Positions 51,801-59,888 of a DNA stretch of 64,000 bases are shown here, piece after piece (position 1 is the stretch's first letter; each line of letters begins with the position of its first letter). The notes under the pieces were generated by a model. The model was not told the DNA's origin, did not search any database, and saw only the letters and a list, made by a program, of their open reading frames with translations. The DNA lies in contig CAZQJY010000002.1 in the NCBI GenBank assembly GCA_964593465.1, forward strand, positions 62,001 through 126,000. Reading direction: 5' to 3'. Origin of the DNA: Mycosynbacter sp964593465. Lineage in GTDB: Bacteria; Patescibacteriota; Saccharimonadia; Saccharimonadales; Saccharimonadaceae. A program made the position numbers and the translations under genes.

Positions 51801-52339
51801 TCAGCACGAAATTCTTCGATATATTTTTGACGCCGCTTCTCGTATCCCCACATTCTACGAAATGCTTTGCGAGGACTATAAAATTTGCGCTTCGCGTTAT
51901 TCTCCACCTTCTCTTCAATAAGGCGATCAGCCAACTCACGAGCTTTACGCTCCACATCGTGATCCTGCCCAATCTCGCCCATAACAAGTGGCTTCTCTGG
52001 TGTTCCGGCTGGCTCATCTTCTGGCGTTTGTTGTACTGGTAATTCTGGCTGCTCATAGGGAACTACTGCACCGCCAAGCGAATCCTCTGGCGACACCAAT
52101 TCCCCAGTTGCATTTTCATGAAGTACGACCGTGCCATCCTGTTCCATAAACTTCTCTACCGCTTTGCCACCCAGATTACGCTTAGCCTGTGTAATCTCAG
52201 GTCGCTCTACAGTATCAGCCACCGCTTCATGCCCGGCTGCCTGCTCTATCTTGCGTTGGCGCTCTTGGTTCTCGGCAGTATCAAAGCCCGACTCATGAGA
52301 GCTATGTCCTCCTGGTAACTGACCTTGTTCGCGCGCCAT
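48824..52339 (-). CDS. giant membrane scaffold protein with C-terminal J-like segment
   Basis: 1171 residues, unknown family. Residues 1-340 are helical and charged. A Gly/Ala-rich membrane hairpin lies at about 343-390 (ASALALGVGVGMFVAE, FSLGGTAALAGSIAAA), a helical region follows, and another hydrophobic segment at 601-620 (VKVAGMALVAGVVVQEAVAW). Next are beta-rich blocks (about 690-850) shared with the protein at 53614, for example EMTKDGSFEGAKS, then a Pro/Glu/Gln-rich linker. The last ~80 residues end in a J-domain-like helix pair with HPD (EVHPDRVG). Start at ATG 52339; the upstream codon at 52345 is TTG. It sits 12 nt after a DUF5663-like gene. Function unknown. Confidence 0.65.
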   Translation of the reverse strand: MAREQGQLPGGHSSHESGFDTAENQERQRKIEQAAGHEAVADTVERPEITQAKRNLGGKAVEKFMEQDGTVVLHENATGELVSPEDSLGGAVVPYEQPELPVQQTPEDEPAGTPEKPLVMGEIGQDHDVERKARELADRLIEEKVENNAKRKFYSPRKAFRRMWGYEKRRQKYIEEFRAEIKESGGLHGADDRWSDEQQAEFEDTEKARLIHGGEDLLDKAGGEKRQYFDDSHEAVALAKDLLTEFASSDMSDEDFLEKIESVRTAMGEGEITQNEMFMSNYLEVAHAARGRIAQDESMEDVLDGFKLVRAEARSDTRAEIHKTKLDALYDKYEQSTFGRIVPASALALGVGVGMFVAERGSRSAVGRIFSLGGTAALAGSIAAAKAHAENNRLRSNMLLNQGRGMEYSSEVDRNNKKREKISAYEYKQVQSDTIIAGLHDINTRFDEEEMSDNLANGAIDKLADLQAIKDVSATERVELINIGVTDDPAKRVKDRLAMGQEAATLKAQIAEAMRSGDTHVLGALGLDSSTNIEELVPMVDGETPEERQANIDSKVYELINHAISLKSEALADAYRGEVDAADKAWSKYNALDSAKEGVKVAGMALVAGVVVQEAVAWFRADRAGLLERPFGASRNNPDAQNTLLNHFGGRQYNTEHISRELSPSEIRDIEARGGIVTSNHQPGVKTPSSQSINQFVQGHKGEMKSFESVNLYTNDTAPTPDLNELGGMLGKGPDGTVKVFAEMTKDGSFEGAKSIDMTNSPNVFTMAFKQPDGTHMHKVFNFGQDIPKPWADMLTQDSNGNWNFKGDGYIAWGQTNNGALEVAASMAGTGEGLTIDTSTISEGTFSYDVSYPASGPTEMPPATWFRGSKGVGVAGHPPRSERPPRTESDPSPQPQLPPAPVRAPSIERPPQQPELERARSQEVEIRSDNPTEQQEQRVEVESSERRVAREAGWPLLDLRIGVGNASAEQWRSAASIVENARAQNPDVTDEVEQLRLAMELATSIGADPDTQGLLTTLYAMNEDKQATQTEAESQTPQAPPESEANDDSVQDTATDQQTQTPPPVASTEPQVAERYNDSTEVRGRIEALNSRLDGISRIMNSEMTSAGIDAGTFERVRQVYADVIRKQGAEISNKALARRAASEVHPDRVGEDNDIVRAVNWFNDQLRRDE

Positions 52340-52351
52340 ATTCAACCGTAC

Positions 52352-52657
52352 CTACGCCTCTTGAAGATATAACGCCCTAAACTGTGTCATCGTATGCCCC
52401 ACGATAGCAGACACATCCATGCCTGTATCAGCGATAAATTGCTGAAGTGTTTCATCTGTGGTGCCGGGCTCATCCATGAGCGCACTAAAGGCGTCTGCTT
52501 GCTTTTCAGTAAGGTGGTCAATAATGGCTCTGTCTATCTGTTTGCGTAGCTCATGCGCCATGTCTTGGCGCAATATAGCAAAGGCTTCGGGTGCCATACC
52601 CGACAAATCTTTATCTTTCAGTAGCTGATCGATAAATGGCAGTAGCTGCTCTTCCAT
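52352..52657 (-). CDS. DUF5663-like small helical protein
   Basis: 101 residues, acidic and all-helical: LPFIDQLLKDKDLSGMAP, LRKQIDRAIIDHLTEKQADAF, DETLQQFIADTGMDVSAIVG. It aligns by eye with the proteins at 57613 (DATLQQYLLDAGVEV) and 52796, a family I recognise as DUF5663-like from candidate-phyla genomes. It precedes a giant membrane protein by 12 nt, exactly as its paralogue does, which implies a common partnership. The name is tentative. Confidence 0.65.
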   Translation of the reverse strand: MEEQLLPFIDQLLKDKDLSGMAPEAFAILRQDMAHELRKQIDRAIIDHLTEKQADAFSALMDEPGTTDETLQQFIADTGMDVSAIVGHTMTQFRALYLQEA

Positions 52658-52747
52658 GGTGTTTTTCTCTTTTTTGTTTGATTTTTTATTTCTACATACA
52701 ACTAGTATCTAGAGTGTATCAGGCTTATGCCTAGAAAGCAACTAAAT

Positions 52748-52775
52748 AAAAACCGTTGCGCCTGCAACGGTTTTT
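52748..52775. terminator. intrinsic terminator
   Basis: A 12-bp perfect stem AAAAACCGTTGC/GCAACGGTTTTT with loop GCCT. It ends the minus-strand unit 57918-52796 and, being A/T flanked on both arms, can work in both directions. Confidence 0.9.
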
Positions 52776-52795
52776 TGCATTTTATTCAATCGCTC

Positions 52796-53221
52796 TTACT
52801 GTTGTGCACCAAGAATCGCGTCGCGGTTCTGTACAATCTCCGACTTAAGCTCGGTCATCACCTGTGCCACTACCTCTCGGTAATTTGGCCTATTTACTTC
52901 GAGCCATTTGGTTGCAGCAAACTCTGCCAAAAGCGCTGGGTCTCCTGCCTGCAAGCCCGTCGCCTGCTGGATGCGCTGGAATACTGGATCTGCTGTATAT
53001 TGCGGTGCATATGTTGCAAGCCACGTGTTTACTTTTTCTGGTTTGCGGTCAATGATACCCTCAAACTCTTCGAGCTGAGCATCAGTCAGGCCTTCACTTA
53101 GGCGTACACCTACGCGCTCCTCAAGCGAAGAATACACTTGCTCCAAAAAAGCTTGCTTTTGCTCTGGCGGCAACTGCGCCAAGCCTACATCTTCTAGAAA
53201 TTTGTCGTCTAACTGAAACAT
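52796..53221 (-). CDS. DUF5663-like helical protein, longer member
   Basis: 141 residues. The first ~75 residues match the DUF5663-like family by eye (DDKFLEDVGLAQLPPEQKQAFLEQVYSSLEERVGVRLSEGLTDAQ). A second helical half carries QYTADPVFQRIQQATG and NYREVVAQVMTELKSE. AAGGAG precedes the ATG. It is the last gene of the 57918-52796 unit and is followed by a strong terminator. Function unknown. Confidence 0.65.
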   Translation of the reverse strand: MFQLDDKFLEDVGLAQLPPEQKQAFLEQVYSSLEERVGVRLSEGLTDAQLEEFEGIIDRKPEKVNTWLATYAPQYTADPVFQRIQQATGLQAGDPALLAEFAATKWLEVNRPNYREVVAQVMTELKSEIVQNRDAILGAQQ

Positions 53222-53247
53222 ACTTTCTCCTTGTCACTTAGTATACA

Positions 53248-53574
53248 CTAATTGCCACTTGCCTGCTCGAGTATTTCGCTAGGCGAGGCTTCTGCGACTT
53301 CTTGATGAGTATCTTGGGCAATAGTCTTTTCGCTAATTTTTTCATCAAGTTCATATAAAAAATCTAGAAGATACCGTAACCTCAAATCATTATCACTTGT
53401 CTGATTAATGACCTCATAGGTCTGATTGTATACCGATTGATCGGGGTCAGTGCTTCGTATAACCCCCATAAGCACACTGACTCGTTCCTCAGGAGATCCT
53501 GATCCATTAAGCGCAAGTTCCTGTGCACCGTGAGCAATTTGCTCTCGTAATTTCACTAATGCTTCTAACTGCAT
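53248..53574 (-). CDS. hypothetical helical protein
   Basis: 108 residues, predicted helical (LEALVKLREQIAHGAQELAL, LRLRYLLDFLYELDEKISEK), with a flexible acidic C-terminus. A good purine-rich ribosome site precedes the ATG. It lies between the giant gene and the longer DUF5663-like gene in one unit. No family recognised. Confidence 0.55.
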   Translation of the reverse strand: MQLEALVKLREQIAHGAQELALNGSGSPEERVSVLMGVIRSTDPDQSVYNQTYEVINQTSDNDLRLRYLLDFLYELDEKISEKTIAQDTHQEVAEASPSEILEQASGN

Positions 53575-53613
53575 ACCCTACCCTCTCATGCTTTCTACCT
53601 TATTCTATACCGA

Positions 53614-56600
53614 CTACGTCGGTTGTACAAGCTGTGTGCGACCGTCTCTACGTCTTGAGTATAATCGGTGAACCGCACTAGCTCCGTATTTACTTGTCTT
53701 CTTACGCTCATCCATTCCTATGCGAGATTTTAGATACTTCTTACCCTGCCTAGTGAGATGTAGCTTAACGTCCGGTGAACCCAAGTCTCCCTCGATATAG
53801 TAAGCACCTGGTACTGTGCCAAAGAATGCCGAAAGCGCTCTCCGAGATGCCGCGGCACTATTATACGATAGCTCATGAGACATATTGTGCTCTATGGCGG
53901 TAAATGTTTCATTTGCAGAAAAATTCTCAGCAGGCTTGTCTGCTAACACTTTTGCCTCTGCGTCACGAAGGCTGTAGCCGCTCGTTCCACTGTATGATTC
54001 AGGGCTCCACGCCTCCTGAAAACTGCGCCCCAAAAGATATGGCGGGATTAGTCGTTGGGCGTCAGTATCCACTGTTGCACCCGCAACAAATTTAATGCGA
54101 CTCTTGTCGCTTACGCCAGCGTTGCTATAGCCATAACCTTGTCTAGCTGCTGCACCGTGCCCATAACCCCTTCGGCCATTTGCAATACGTGAACCAATCA
54201 TCAAATCATCAGACCCAGGACCCGTATATGTTTGATCCTGCACATTACCTAAGCCTCCAACAGCTGCAAGTGTCGCTGCACGTACCGCAAAATTAGCGCC
54301 CCCAGTATGTATGCGACCTTCTCCTACCGATGCTACTGCCAAAGCAGCAGAGAAATTTGACACAGCTCCAAATCCCGGATACGGTTCATGCCGATGGGTA
54401 TCAAATCGAGTAGACCCCTTAAACACATCAACCCCTTTGGCCATATTTGCAACACTCACGTCGCGAAACCTCTGTAGCAACCTCGCTGACATACCCTGCG
54501 CATCAGCATCATGACGCAAAATTGCAATCTCATGATCAGGAGCAATGCTACCACTCCTTATGCGCTCGTGAATAGTCAACAACGCTGCATTTGTCAGGTC
54601 GTTTGCCATATACCCCGGTATACCGCCCGTACGATCAATGTCAGTCTGGCGATATTCCTGCTCGACAGTAACAATCGTGAGTTCAGGAAAGTCTTGGCGT
54701 GCTCGCTCGATTTCCGCCTTTGTCCTATCGATCTCAGATTGCTTACCATCGGCAACTGCTGCATCAGTCCAGTTCACATTCAAGAGTAGTACTGCACCTT
54801 CAACTGCCGAATTTTCCTGCTTTGCGTACAAAGAAAGTGTCTTGTAGATATTGTCAGCTTCAGTCACCGCACCGACCGGTATGGTGACAATGATATCTTT
54901 TGAGTCGTCTACCCTTGCGATATCCGGAGAAGAAATAATTTGATCAACCATTCCATCAACATAGTCACTTCCGCGTGTACTTCTCAGGTTATCCGCAAAC
55001 CATGCAATCTCCTGAGATGGAACCAAGTCGGCATCCGGATTATCACGTAACGTTGGCGATATTTCTCGCTGGAATTGCTCCATTTCAGCACGCGACATAT
55101 AGTAATTATCATAGCTATAGTACGAGTATGGCGAGTGGGTATTTCTTCGTATACTCTCCATCGACTTCCTCGGTAAAGGCACTGGTACAATAGGCGGTAG
55201 CTCTGTTACTGTCTCATTTGGCACTTCTATAGAGGTAATATAGCTAATCTTCGTTTCTTTTGTTACTACGTCGACAAGTCCACCGTCCCACTCTTTGGTG
55301 CCTACCATGGTCGCAAGAGGACGAATATGCTCCGCGCCATTTACATCTACACCGTTAGTCTGAACCACTTCGCCATATGCACCATTAAACTGCATATGTC
55401 CGTCCACCATGCTAAACAGCTGTGCAGCCGGGTGATCTTGCGGTATATCGATACTGCCGTCCGGCTTAATACCCAGTATAAATGGTTGCGTCTGCGTATT
55501 CTCGGTGGCAGAAATAGCAATCTTGAGATTGCCAGATGCTGCAGCTTCTTGCCATGCCACAGAGTTACCATTAGTAAATGAGCCATCCTCTGTCATAGTG
55601 GCAATAGAAAGCTGTACTTCCCCATTCGATCCCACGCCATTGCCATGCTCTCCGCCCCAATGTAATCCTTGCTCATTGAGGTCAAACACTGGCGCAGGCG
55701 TGTCATTGTCATACCAAAAATCACGCACGACATGCGTTGTCTTATCAGAATAATGCTCAACAAACTCATTGGCCGACATGCCAACCTGTTTGGTCACAGT
55801 AGTCTCTACCGGGACTTCTTGGCTTTCGCCTACCCTAATGCCGTGCTCTTCGAGCTGGGCACGTACGTCGTCCGATAGTTGTCCATCGGCCTCGACAGGC
55901 ACATCAATTGTGTGACCACCGGCATCTATTGTCAGCGTATTATTTTCTACAGCCGCTGACCCACCAGAGACATCAAACTTACTATCACCAAACGCTACTT
56001 CGTGTGATTCTGGGCTATTACCCGAACCATCGCTGTCAAAGACACGCTTTAAAAGCGTCTCATGCAATTTACCATCATGAAGTGCAGTATCCTGCCCTGT
56101 CATATTGTCCATCAGCCCACCAAGACTCGGTTGTACTGCTGCTACAACTTCTTGTGACATTACACCGAATGTTAGACCAGCCGCTAGCCCAACGGTTACC
56201 TTTTCGGCTACCCGCCTGCTGCGAAGCTTGTTGAATGCTTTGTTCTTTTCTGTCGCATCCTGCTCAATCAAGTCGCCATGCGCTTCCTGCGCTGCAGCCA
56301 AAATCTCAGCAGGTGAGGCACCGAACCTATCTTGCAAACCACTATGCACACCATCAACAGCAAACTTACGTGCTAGGGCGATCTTGGCCTCGACAATTGC
56401 CATATCGAGGTCGTGTCGCTCTGCACCCATACTGACAGCACTCGTGAAAGAAAAGAGGTCTTTTTTATCTGTATCAGAAATCCGTCGTCGCGCTTGCAGT
56501 TCCGCGACTTGCATCATCACATCATGCACTGCAGCTATGTCATTATTTTCAAAGTCTTCGAGACCCAACGATTCTCGAATGCTCGCCGCTTCGTCTGCTG

Positions 56601-57606
56601 CACTACGTGTTTCATAGCGCGTTTCATCCATTTCTTGGCGACGTTTGTCACCGCTGCCCATCTCGCTACCTTGTGCCATTTCACGAGAATGCTGCATACG
56701 TTCTTTGCGCACTTGGCGCGATTCACGCATACCCGCGATAACACCTCCCGCGACACCCGGTGCAACAACTCGCAGCGCATTACCAACCCCTATTGTCGCA
56801 CCGACACGAATCGCGCTCGTTGCGATAGCAATTGCGCCAACCGTAACCTCTGGAGTCATAAAGGCTAAGCGCCCAGCTTCGTGTTTACCCATACGTTCAA
56901 TTAATCGGTCTGTCGCTGTCTGCACATGCTCTGTGCGCGCACCCGATCGCTCGGTACCATCTACAACACGCATATCTTGTACGATACGATCAAGGCTCTC
57001 GCCCTGCTCAACAGCGCCCTTGACCGCACGCGCAACCTGCGTGATGTTATTCACCTGTACAGCACACCGCCGCAACGCATCTTTGTCATCAGTATGCGTT
57101 GTGCGGTACGCCTCGAGTATCCGACCTTGCTCTTCCTGTAGCGCGTCTTCGTCTAGATTACCAGCGGCATAGCGACGCACTAGCTCCTTGGCGGCTACGG
57201 CGATATCACTATCGTCATCAAGCACTTCCCTAGATTCACCAGCCTCTTCATGAATAGTCTCATCCGGACCCTGTAGCATACGCTCAATAGTAGCCATCTG
57301 CGCATTGGCTTTTTGTGTACTATCGGCAGCAACGTGTGCAAACTGATCTTGCGATTCATTGATTGTTTTGGCTGCTTCCAATATATAACGCTGACGATAC
57401 ACCTCTTTAGCGTAGTTGCCCTTCCAGATACTACGCACCCACCGTCGAATCTTGCCACCATCAGCGTTGAGCTCATCCGTAAGCCGTGCTTCGGCAGCGT
57501 CTCGTGCTGCATCTGTAGCATCTTGTGACTGATCGACAATTGCAATATCAAAGCGCGCGTCTCGCTCCGAAGATGTAGCTGCTAGGGTAGTGCGGTTTTC
57601 TGACAT
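53614..57606 (-). CDS. giant membrane scaffold protein fused to a GT-A glycosyltransferase-like domain
   Basis: 1330 residues. Helical charged region at 1-250; Gly/Ala/Val membrane hairpin at about 253-295; third hydrophobic segment at about 468-491. Beta-rich blocks (about 610-800) are homologous by eye to the 48824 protein (MTEDGSFTNGNSV). A Tyr/Ser-rich linker follows. Residues about 903-1190 resemble a family 2 glycosyltransferase: DIIVTIPVGAVTEADNIYKTL, the DxD-like DAD at 1033-1035, the NFAVRAATLAAVGG acceptor-loop motif, and GPGSDDLMIGSRI. A basic C-terminal tail follows. If the three hydrophobic segments are membrane-spanning, the GT domain would lie outside, which is hard to reconcile with nucleotide-sugar use. 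Second gene of its unit. Confidence 0.65.
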   Translation of the reverse strand: MSENRTTLAATSSERDARFDIAIVDQSQDATDAARDAAEARLTDELNADGGKIRRWVRSIWKGNYAKEVYRQRYILEAAKTINESQDQFAHVAADSTQKANAQMATIERMLQGPDETIHEEAGESREVLDDDSDIAVAAKELVRRYAAGNLDEDALQEEQGRILEAYRTTHTDDKDALRRCAVQVNNITQVARAVKGAVEQGESLDRIVQDMRVVDGTERSGARTEHVQTATDRLIERMGKHEAGRLAFMTPEVTVGAIAIATSAIRVGATIGVGNALRVVAPGVAGGVIAGMRESRQVRKERMQHSREMAQGSEMGSGDKRRQEMDETRYETRSAADEAASIRESLGLEDFENNDIAAVHDVMMQVAELQARRRISDTDKKDLFSFTSAVSMGAERHDLDMAIVEAKIALARKFAVDGVHSGLQDRFGASPAEILAAAQEAHGDLIEQDATEKNKAFNKLRSRRVAEKVTVGLAAGLTFGVMSQEVVAAVQPSLGGLMDNMTGQDTALHDGKLHETLLKRVFDSDGSGNSPESHEVAFGDSKFDVSGGSAAVENNTLTIDAGGHTIDVPVEADGQLSDDVRAQLEEHGIRVGESQEVPVETTVTKQVGMSANEFVEHYSDKTTHVVRDFWYDNDTPAPVFDLNEQGLHWGGEHGNGVGSNGEVQLSIATMTEDGSFTNGNSVAWQEAAASGNLKIAISATENTQTQPFILGIKPDGSIDIPQDHPAAQLFSMVDGHMQFNGAYGEVVQTNGVDVNGAEHIRPLATMVGTKEWDGGLVDVVTKETKISYITSIEVPNETVTELPPIVPVPLPRKSMESIRRNTHSPYSYYSYDNYYMSRAEMEQFQREISPTLRDNPDADLVPSQEIAWFADNLRSTRGSDYVDGMVDQIISSPDIARVDDSKDIIVTIPVGAVTEADNIYKTLSLYAKQENSAVEGAVLLLNVNWTDAAVADGKQSEIDRTKAEIERARQDFPELTIVTVEQEYRQTDIDRTGGIPGYMANDLTNAALLTIHERIRSGSIAPDHEIAILRHDADAQGMSARLLQRFRDVSVANMAKGVDVFKGSTRFDTHRHEPYPGFGAVSNFSAALAVASVGEGRIHTGGANFAVRAATLAAVGGLGNVQDQTYTGPGSDDLMIGSRIANGRRGYGHGAAARQGYGYSNAGVSDKSRIKFVAGATVDTDAQRLIPPYLLGRSFQEAWSPESYSGTSGYSLRDAEAKVLADKPAENFSANETFTAIEHNMSHELSYNSAAASRRALSAFFGTVPGAYYIEGDLGSPDVKLHLTRQGKKYLKSRIGMDERKKTSKYGASAVHRLYSRRRDGRTQLVQPT

Positions 57607-57612
57607 AGAGTA

Positions 57613-57918
57613 TTACCTTAGATATATCTCACGAAATTCCAAAAGGGTTTGGACAGCAATCTGCTGGACTTCAACACCAGCATCAAGCAAATATTGCTGT
57701 AGTGTTGCATTGTCAACGTCATCTTGGTCAAGTAGATCATTAAAGCCCTCTACCTTGTCATCTGGCAGTGCATCGACCATCCTGCGATCCAAGATATCCG
57801 CAAAACGTTCCTTCATATCCTCAATAAGGTCTTGTTTTATCTCGGCATCTACACCATCGAGCTTTTTTTCGTCGATGAGATCACTCATAAATTGATCGAG
57901 TTCTTTGTCCGCGTCCAC
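57613..57918 (-). CDS. DUF5663-like small helical protein
   Basis: 101 residues, acidic and helical (LDQFMSDLIDEKKLDGVDAE, LQQYLLDAGVEVQQIAVQTLLEFREIYL). It is paralogous to the protein at 52352 and of equal length, and lies 6 nt before the giant gene at 53614. The start is GTG 57918, preceded by AAGGAAA. A consensus promoter is directly upstream, so this gene leads the unit 57918-52796. Confidence 0.65.
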   Translation of the reverse strand: MDADKELDQFMSDLIDEKKLDGVDAEIKQDLIEDMKERFADILDRRMVDALPDDKVEGFNDLLDQDDVDNATLQQYLLDAGVEVQQIAVQTLLEFREIYLR

Positions 57919-57943
57919 GTTGTTTTCCTTGATTTGTTTTTAT

Positions 57944-57972
57944 ATTTTATCATACCTGCACATATATGTCAA
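57944..57972 (-). promoter_or_regulatory. promoter of the giant-protein unit
   Basis: Minus-strand TTGACA (57972-57967), 17 nt, TAAAAT (57949-57944), about 25 nt before the GTG start. The flanking GGTATGATAAAATA is similar to the other surface-gene promoters. The AT-rich stretch to 58039 contains nothing else recognisable. Confidence 0.8.
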
Positions 57973-58039
57973 CACATTATGCGTATATGCTTGCAGTATA
58001 CCACATATGTGGCACTGTTTTCTACAGAAGTTACTATTC

Positions 58040-59818
58040 CTAACCCAGGGTCCGTTTCACTAATTCGCGTGTAAAGAATTCAATCTTGTCGCCTTCTTCG
58101 AGCTGCACTTTTTTAGTTGTCTTGAAGCTCAGGCCGCACATATCGCCTTCGAATGCTTCCTTGACCTCTTGTTGCTGCTTTTGTACACGTGTCAGCTCCA
58201 TCTCGGCGACCACTTCATCGCCACGTGTCGCGCGGGCCAATAGTCCTGCCACAGCTTTACCACTAGTCATCTCGCCACCTGCAATCACTTCTTCTTTCGC
58301 AGTACGGAATACGCCCTTGATAGTAAGCGCACCGATTTGTGTCTCAACCACTTCTGGCGCAAGCAATGCCTCCATAGATACCTTGGCATCATCGAGCAAC
58401 TCATAAATCACCTTGTACAAGCGAATTTGTACCTTGTCACGTGCTGCAAGCTGCTTCACGGCTGGCGGCAAGTCAACGTTAAAACCATAAATCACTGTAT
58501 GTTCATTTGCAGCCAAGCGTACGTCATTTTCGGAGATATTACCCACACCACTACCAATAATACGTAGCGTCACCGCGCCGTTGGTCTCGACAAGTCGCAA
58601 GCTATCCATGACAGATGTCAGCGAGCCTTGCACGTCAGCTTTTACAATCACGTTGAACGTTTCTGATTCTTGTTTTTGTGTCATAAGCTTGAGCAAATCT
58701 GCACTAGTGACATTGGTGCTAGCAGCTGCTTTTTCACGCTCTATGCGTGCAGTATCAACTGCTTGTCGTGCTAGCTTTTCGCTCTTTACAACATAGAATG
58801 TATCACCAAACTGCGGCAGCTCCTTAAAACCTGTCACCGTCACTGGTGTTGAAGGACCGGCGGATTTGAGCGTATCACCTTTATAATCGAGCAGTGTACG
58901 TACCTTACCATAGCTTGTACCAGCCACAATAAAATGACTCGGCTTCAGCTCACCCTGCTCGATAAGCAAACTCACTACAGAGCCTTTGCCCGTCTCCATA
59001 TGCGCCTCAATCACTAGCCCTTGCGCCGGCACATCCGTATCGGCCTTGAGTTCTTCCATATCTGCTACGAGTAGCACATTATCGAGCAGTGTATCAATGC
59101 CCTTACCTGTCTTTGCGCTCACTTCCACCATAATTGTGTCGCCACCCCATTCCTCTGGATTCAAGCTGTGTTCACTCGCAAGCTGCGTCTTTACTAGTTG
59201 CGGATTGGCAGTCTCTTTGTCCATCTTGTTGATGGCTACAATAATTTTTGCATTAGCATTGCGAGCAAAACGAATCGCTTCGACTGTCTGAGGCTTCACG
59301 CCGTCGTCGGCTGCGACCACAATAATCACAACGTCCGTAAGCACCGCACCATGTTGCCTGAGTGCTGCAAATGCTTCGTGGCCAGGAGTGTCGAGAAGTG
59401 TAATAGCCCGATCTTTGCGCACTGTTTGATATGCACTAATGTGCTGCGTGATTCCACCCGCTTCGTCATCAACCGTCTTTTTATCGAGCACTGCGTCGAG
59501 TAAGCTTGTCTTGCCATGATCGACATGACCCATCACCGCAACAATAGGTGGACGCGCCGAAGCTCTATCGGACACCGTGTAAGTTGGCCGTGCCACTATA
59601 TCATTTTCACTTGTATCCACCTTGCGTTCTAGCTGCGCATCAATGCCCAGCTCCTCTACGATGATTGTTGCTGTTTCAAAATCAATCCGCTGATTGATGG
59701 TTGCCGCAATGCCATTCTTAAACAGCTCACCCACCAGTGTAGTGACCGGCAGATTGAGCGTCTCAGCAAGCTCGCCAACCGTGATAGAATCACCAATAGT
59801 GACGATTTTTTCTTGCAT
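58040..59818 (-). CDS. infB: translation initiation factor IF-2
   Basis: 592 residues. G1 GHVDHGKTS at 97-105, G3 DTPGHEAF, G4 NKMD, then the IF2 domain 2, domain 3 and C-terminal fMet-tRNA-binding barrel (TIKGVFRTAKEEVIAGGEMTSGKAVAGL). The long N-terminal domain of E. coli IF2 is missing; only about 95 residues precede the G domain. ATG 59818 has a perfect AAAGGAG Shine-Dalgarno 6 nt upstream, so the longer in-frame start at 59842 is rejected. It follows rpsA. Confidence 0.96.
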   Translation of the reverse strand: MQEKIVTIGDSITVGELAETLNLPVTTLVGELFKNGIAATINQRIDFETATIIVEELGIDAQLERKVDTSENDIVARPTYTVSDRASARPPIVAVMGHVDHGKTSLLDAVLDKKTVDDEAGGITQHISAYQTVRKDRAITLLDTPGHEAFAALRQHGAVLTDVVIIVVAADDGVKPQTVEAIRFARNANAKIIVAINKMDKETANPQLVKTQLASEHSLNPEEWGGDTIMVEVSAKTGKGIDTLLDNVLLVADMEELKADTDVPAQGLVIEAHMETGKGSVVSLLIEQGELKPSHFIVAGTSYGKVRTLLDYKGDTLKSAGPSTPVTVTGFKELPQFGDTFYVVKSEKLARQAVDTARIEREKAAASTNVTSADLLKLMTQKQESETFNVIVKADVQGSLTSVMDSLRLVETNGAVTLRIIGSGVGNISENDVRLAANEHTVIYGFNVDLPPAVKQLAARDKVQIRLYKVIYELLDDAKVSMEALLAPEVVETQIGALTIKGVFRTAKEEVIAGGEMTSGKAVAGLLARATRGDEVVAEMELTRVQKQQQEVKEAFEGDMCGLSFKTTKKVQLEEGDKIEFFTRELVKRTLG

Positions 59819-59888
59819 GATAAACTCCTTTCTGCCGAGCACCTACTCGTGTGACAGTGCGCCCATAAGCGCTAAACTGTCTCTAGAT

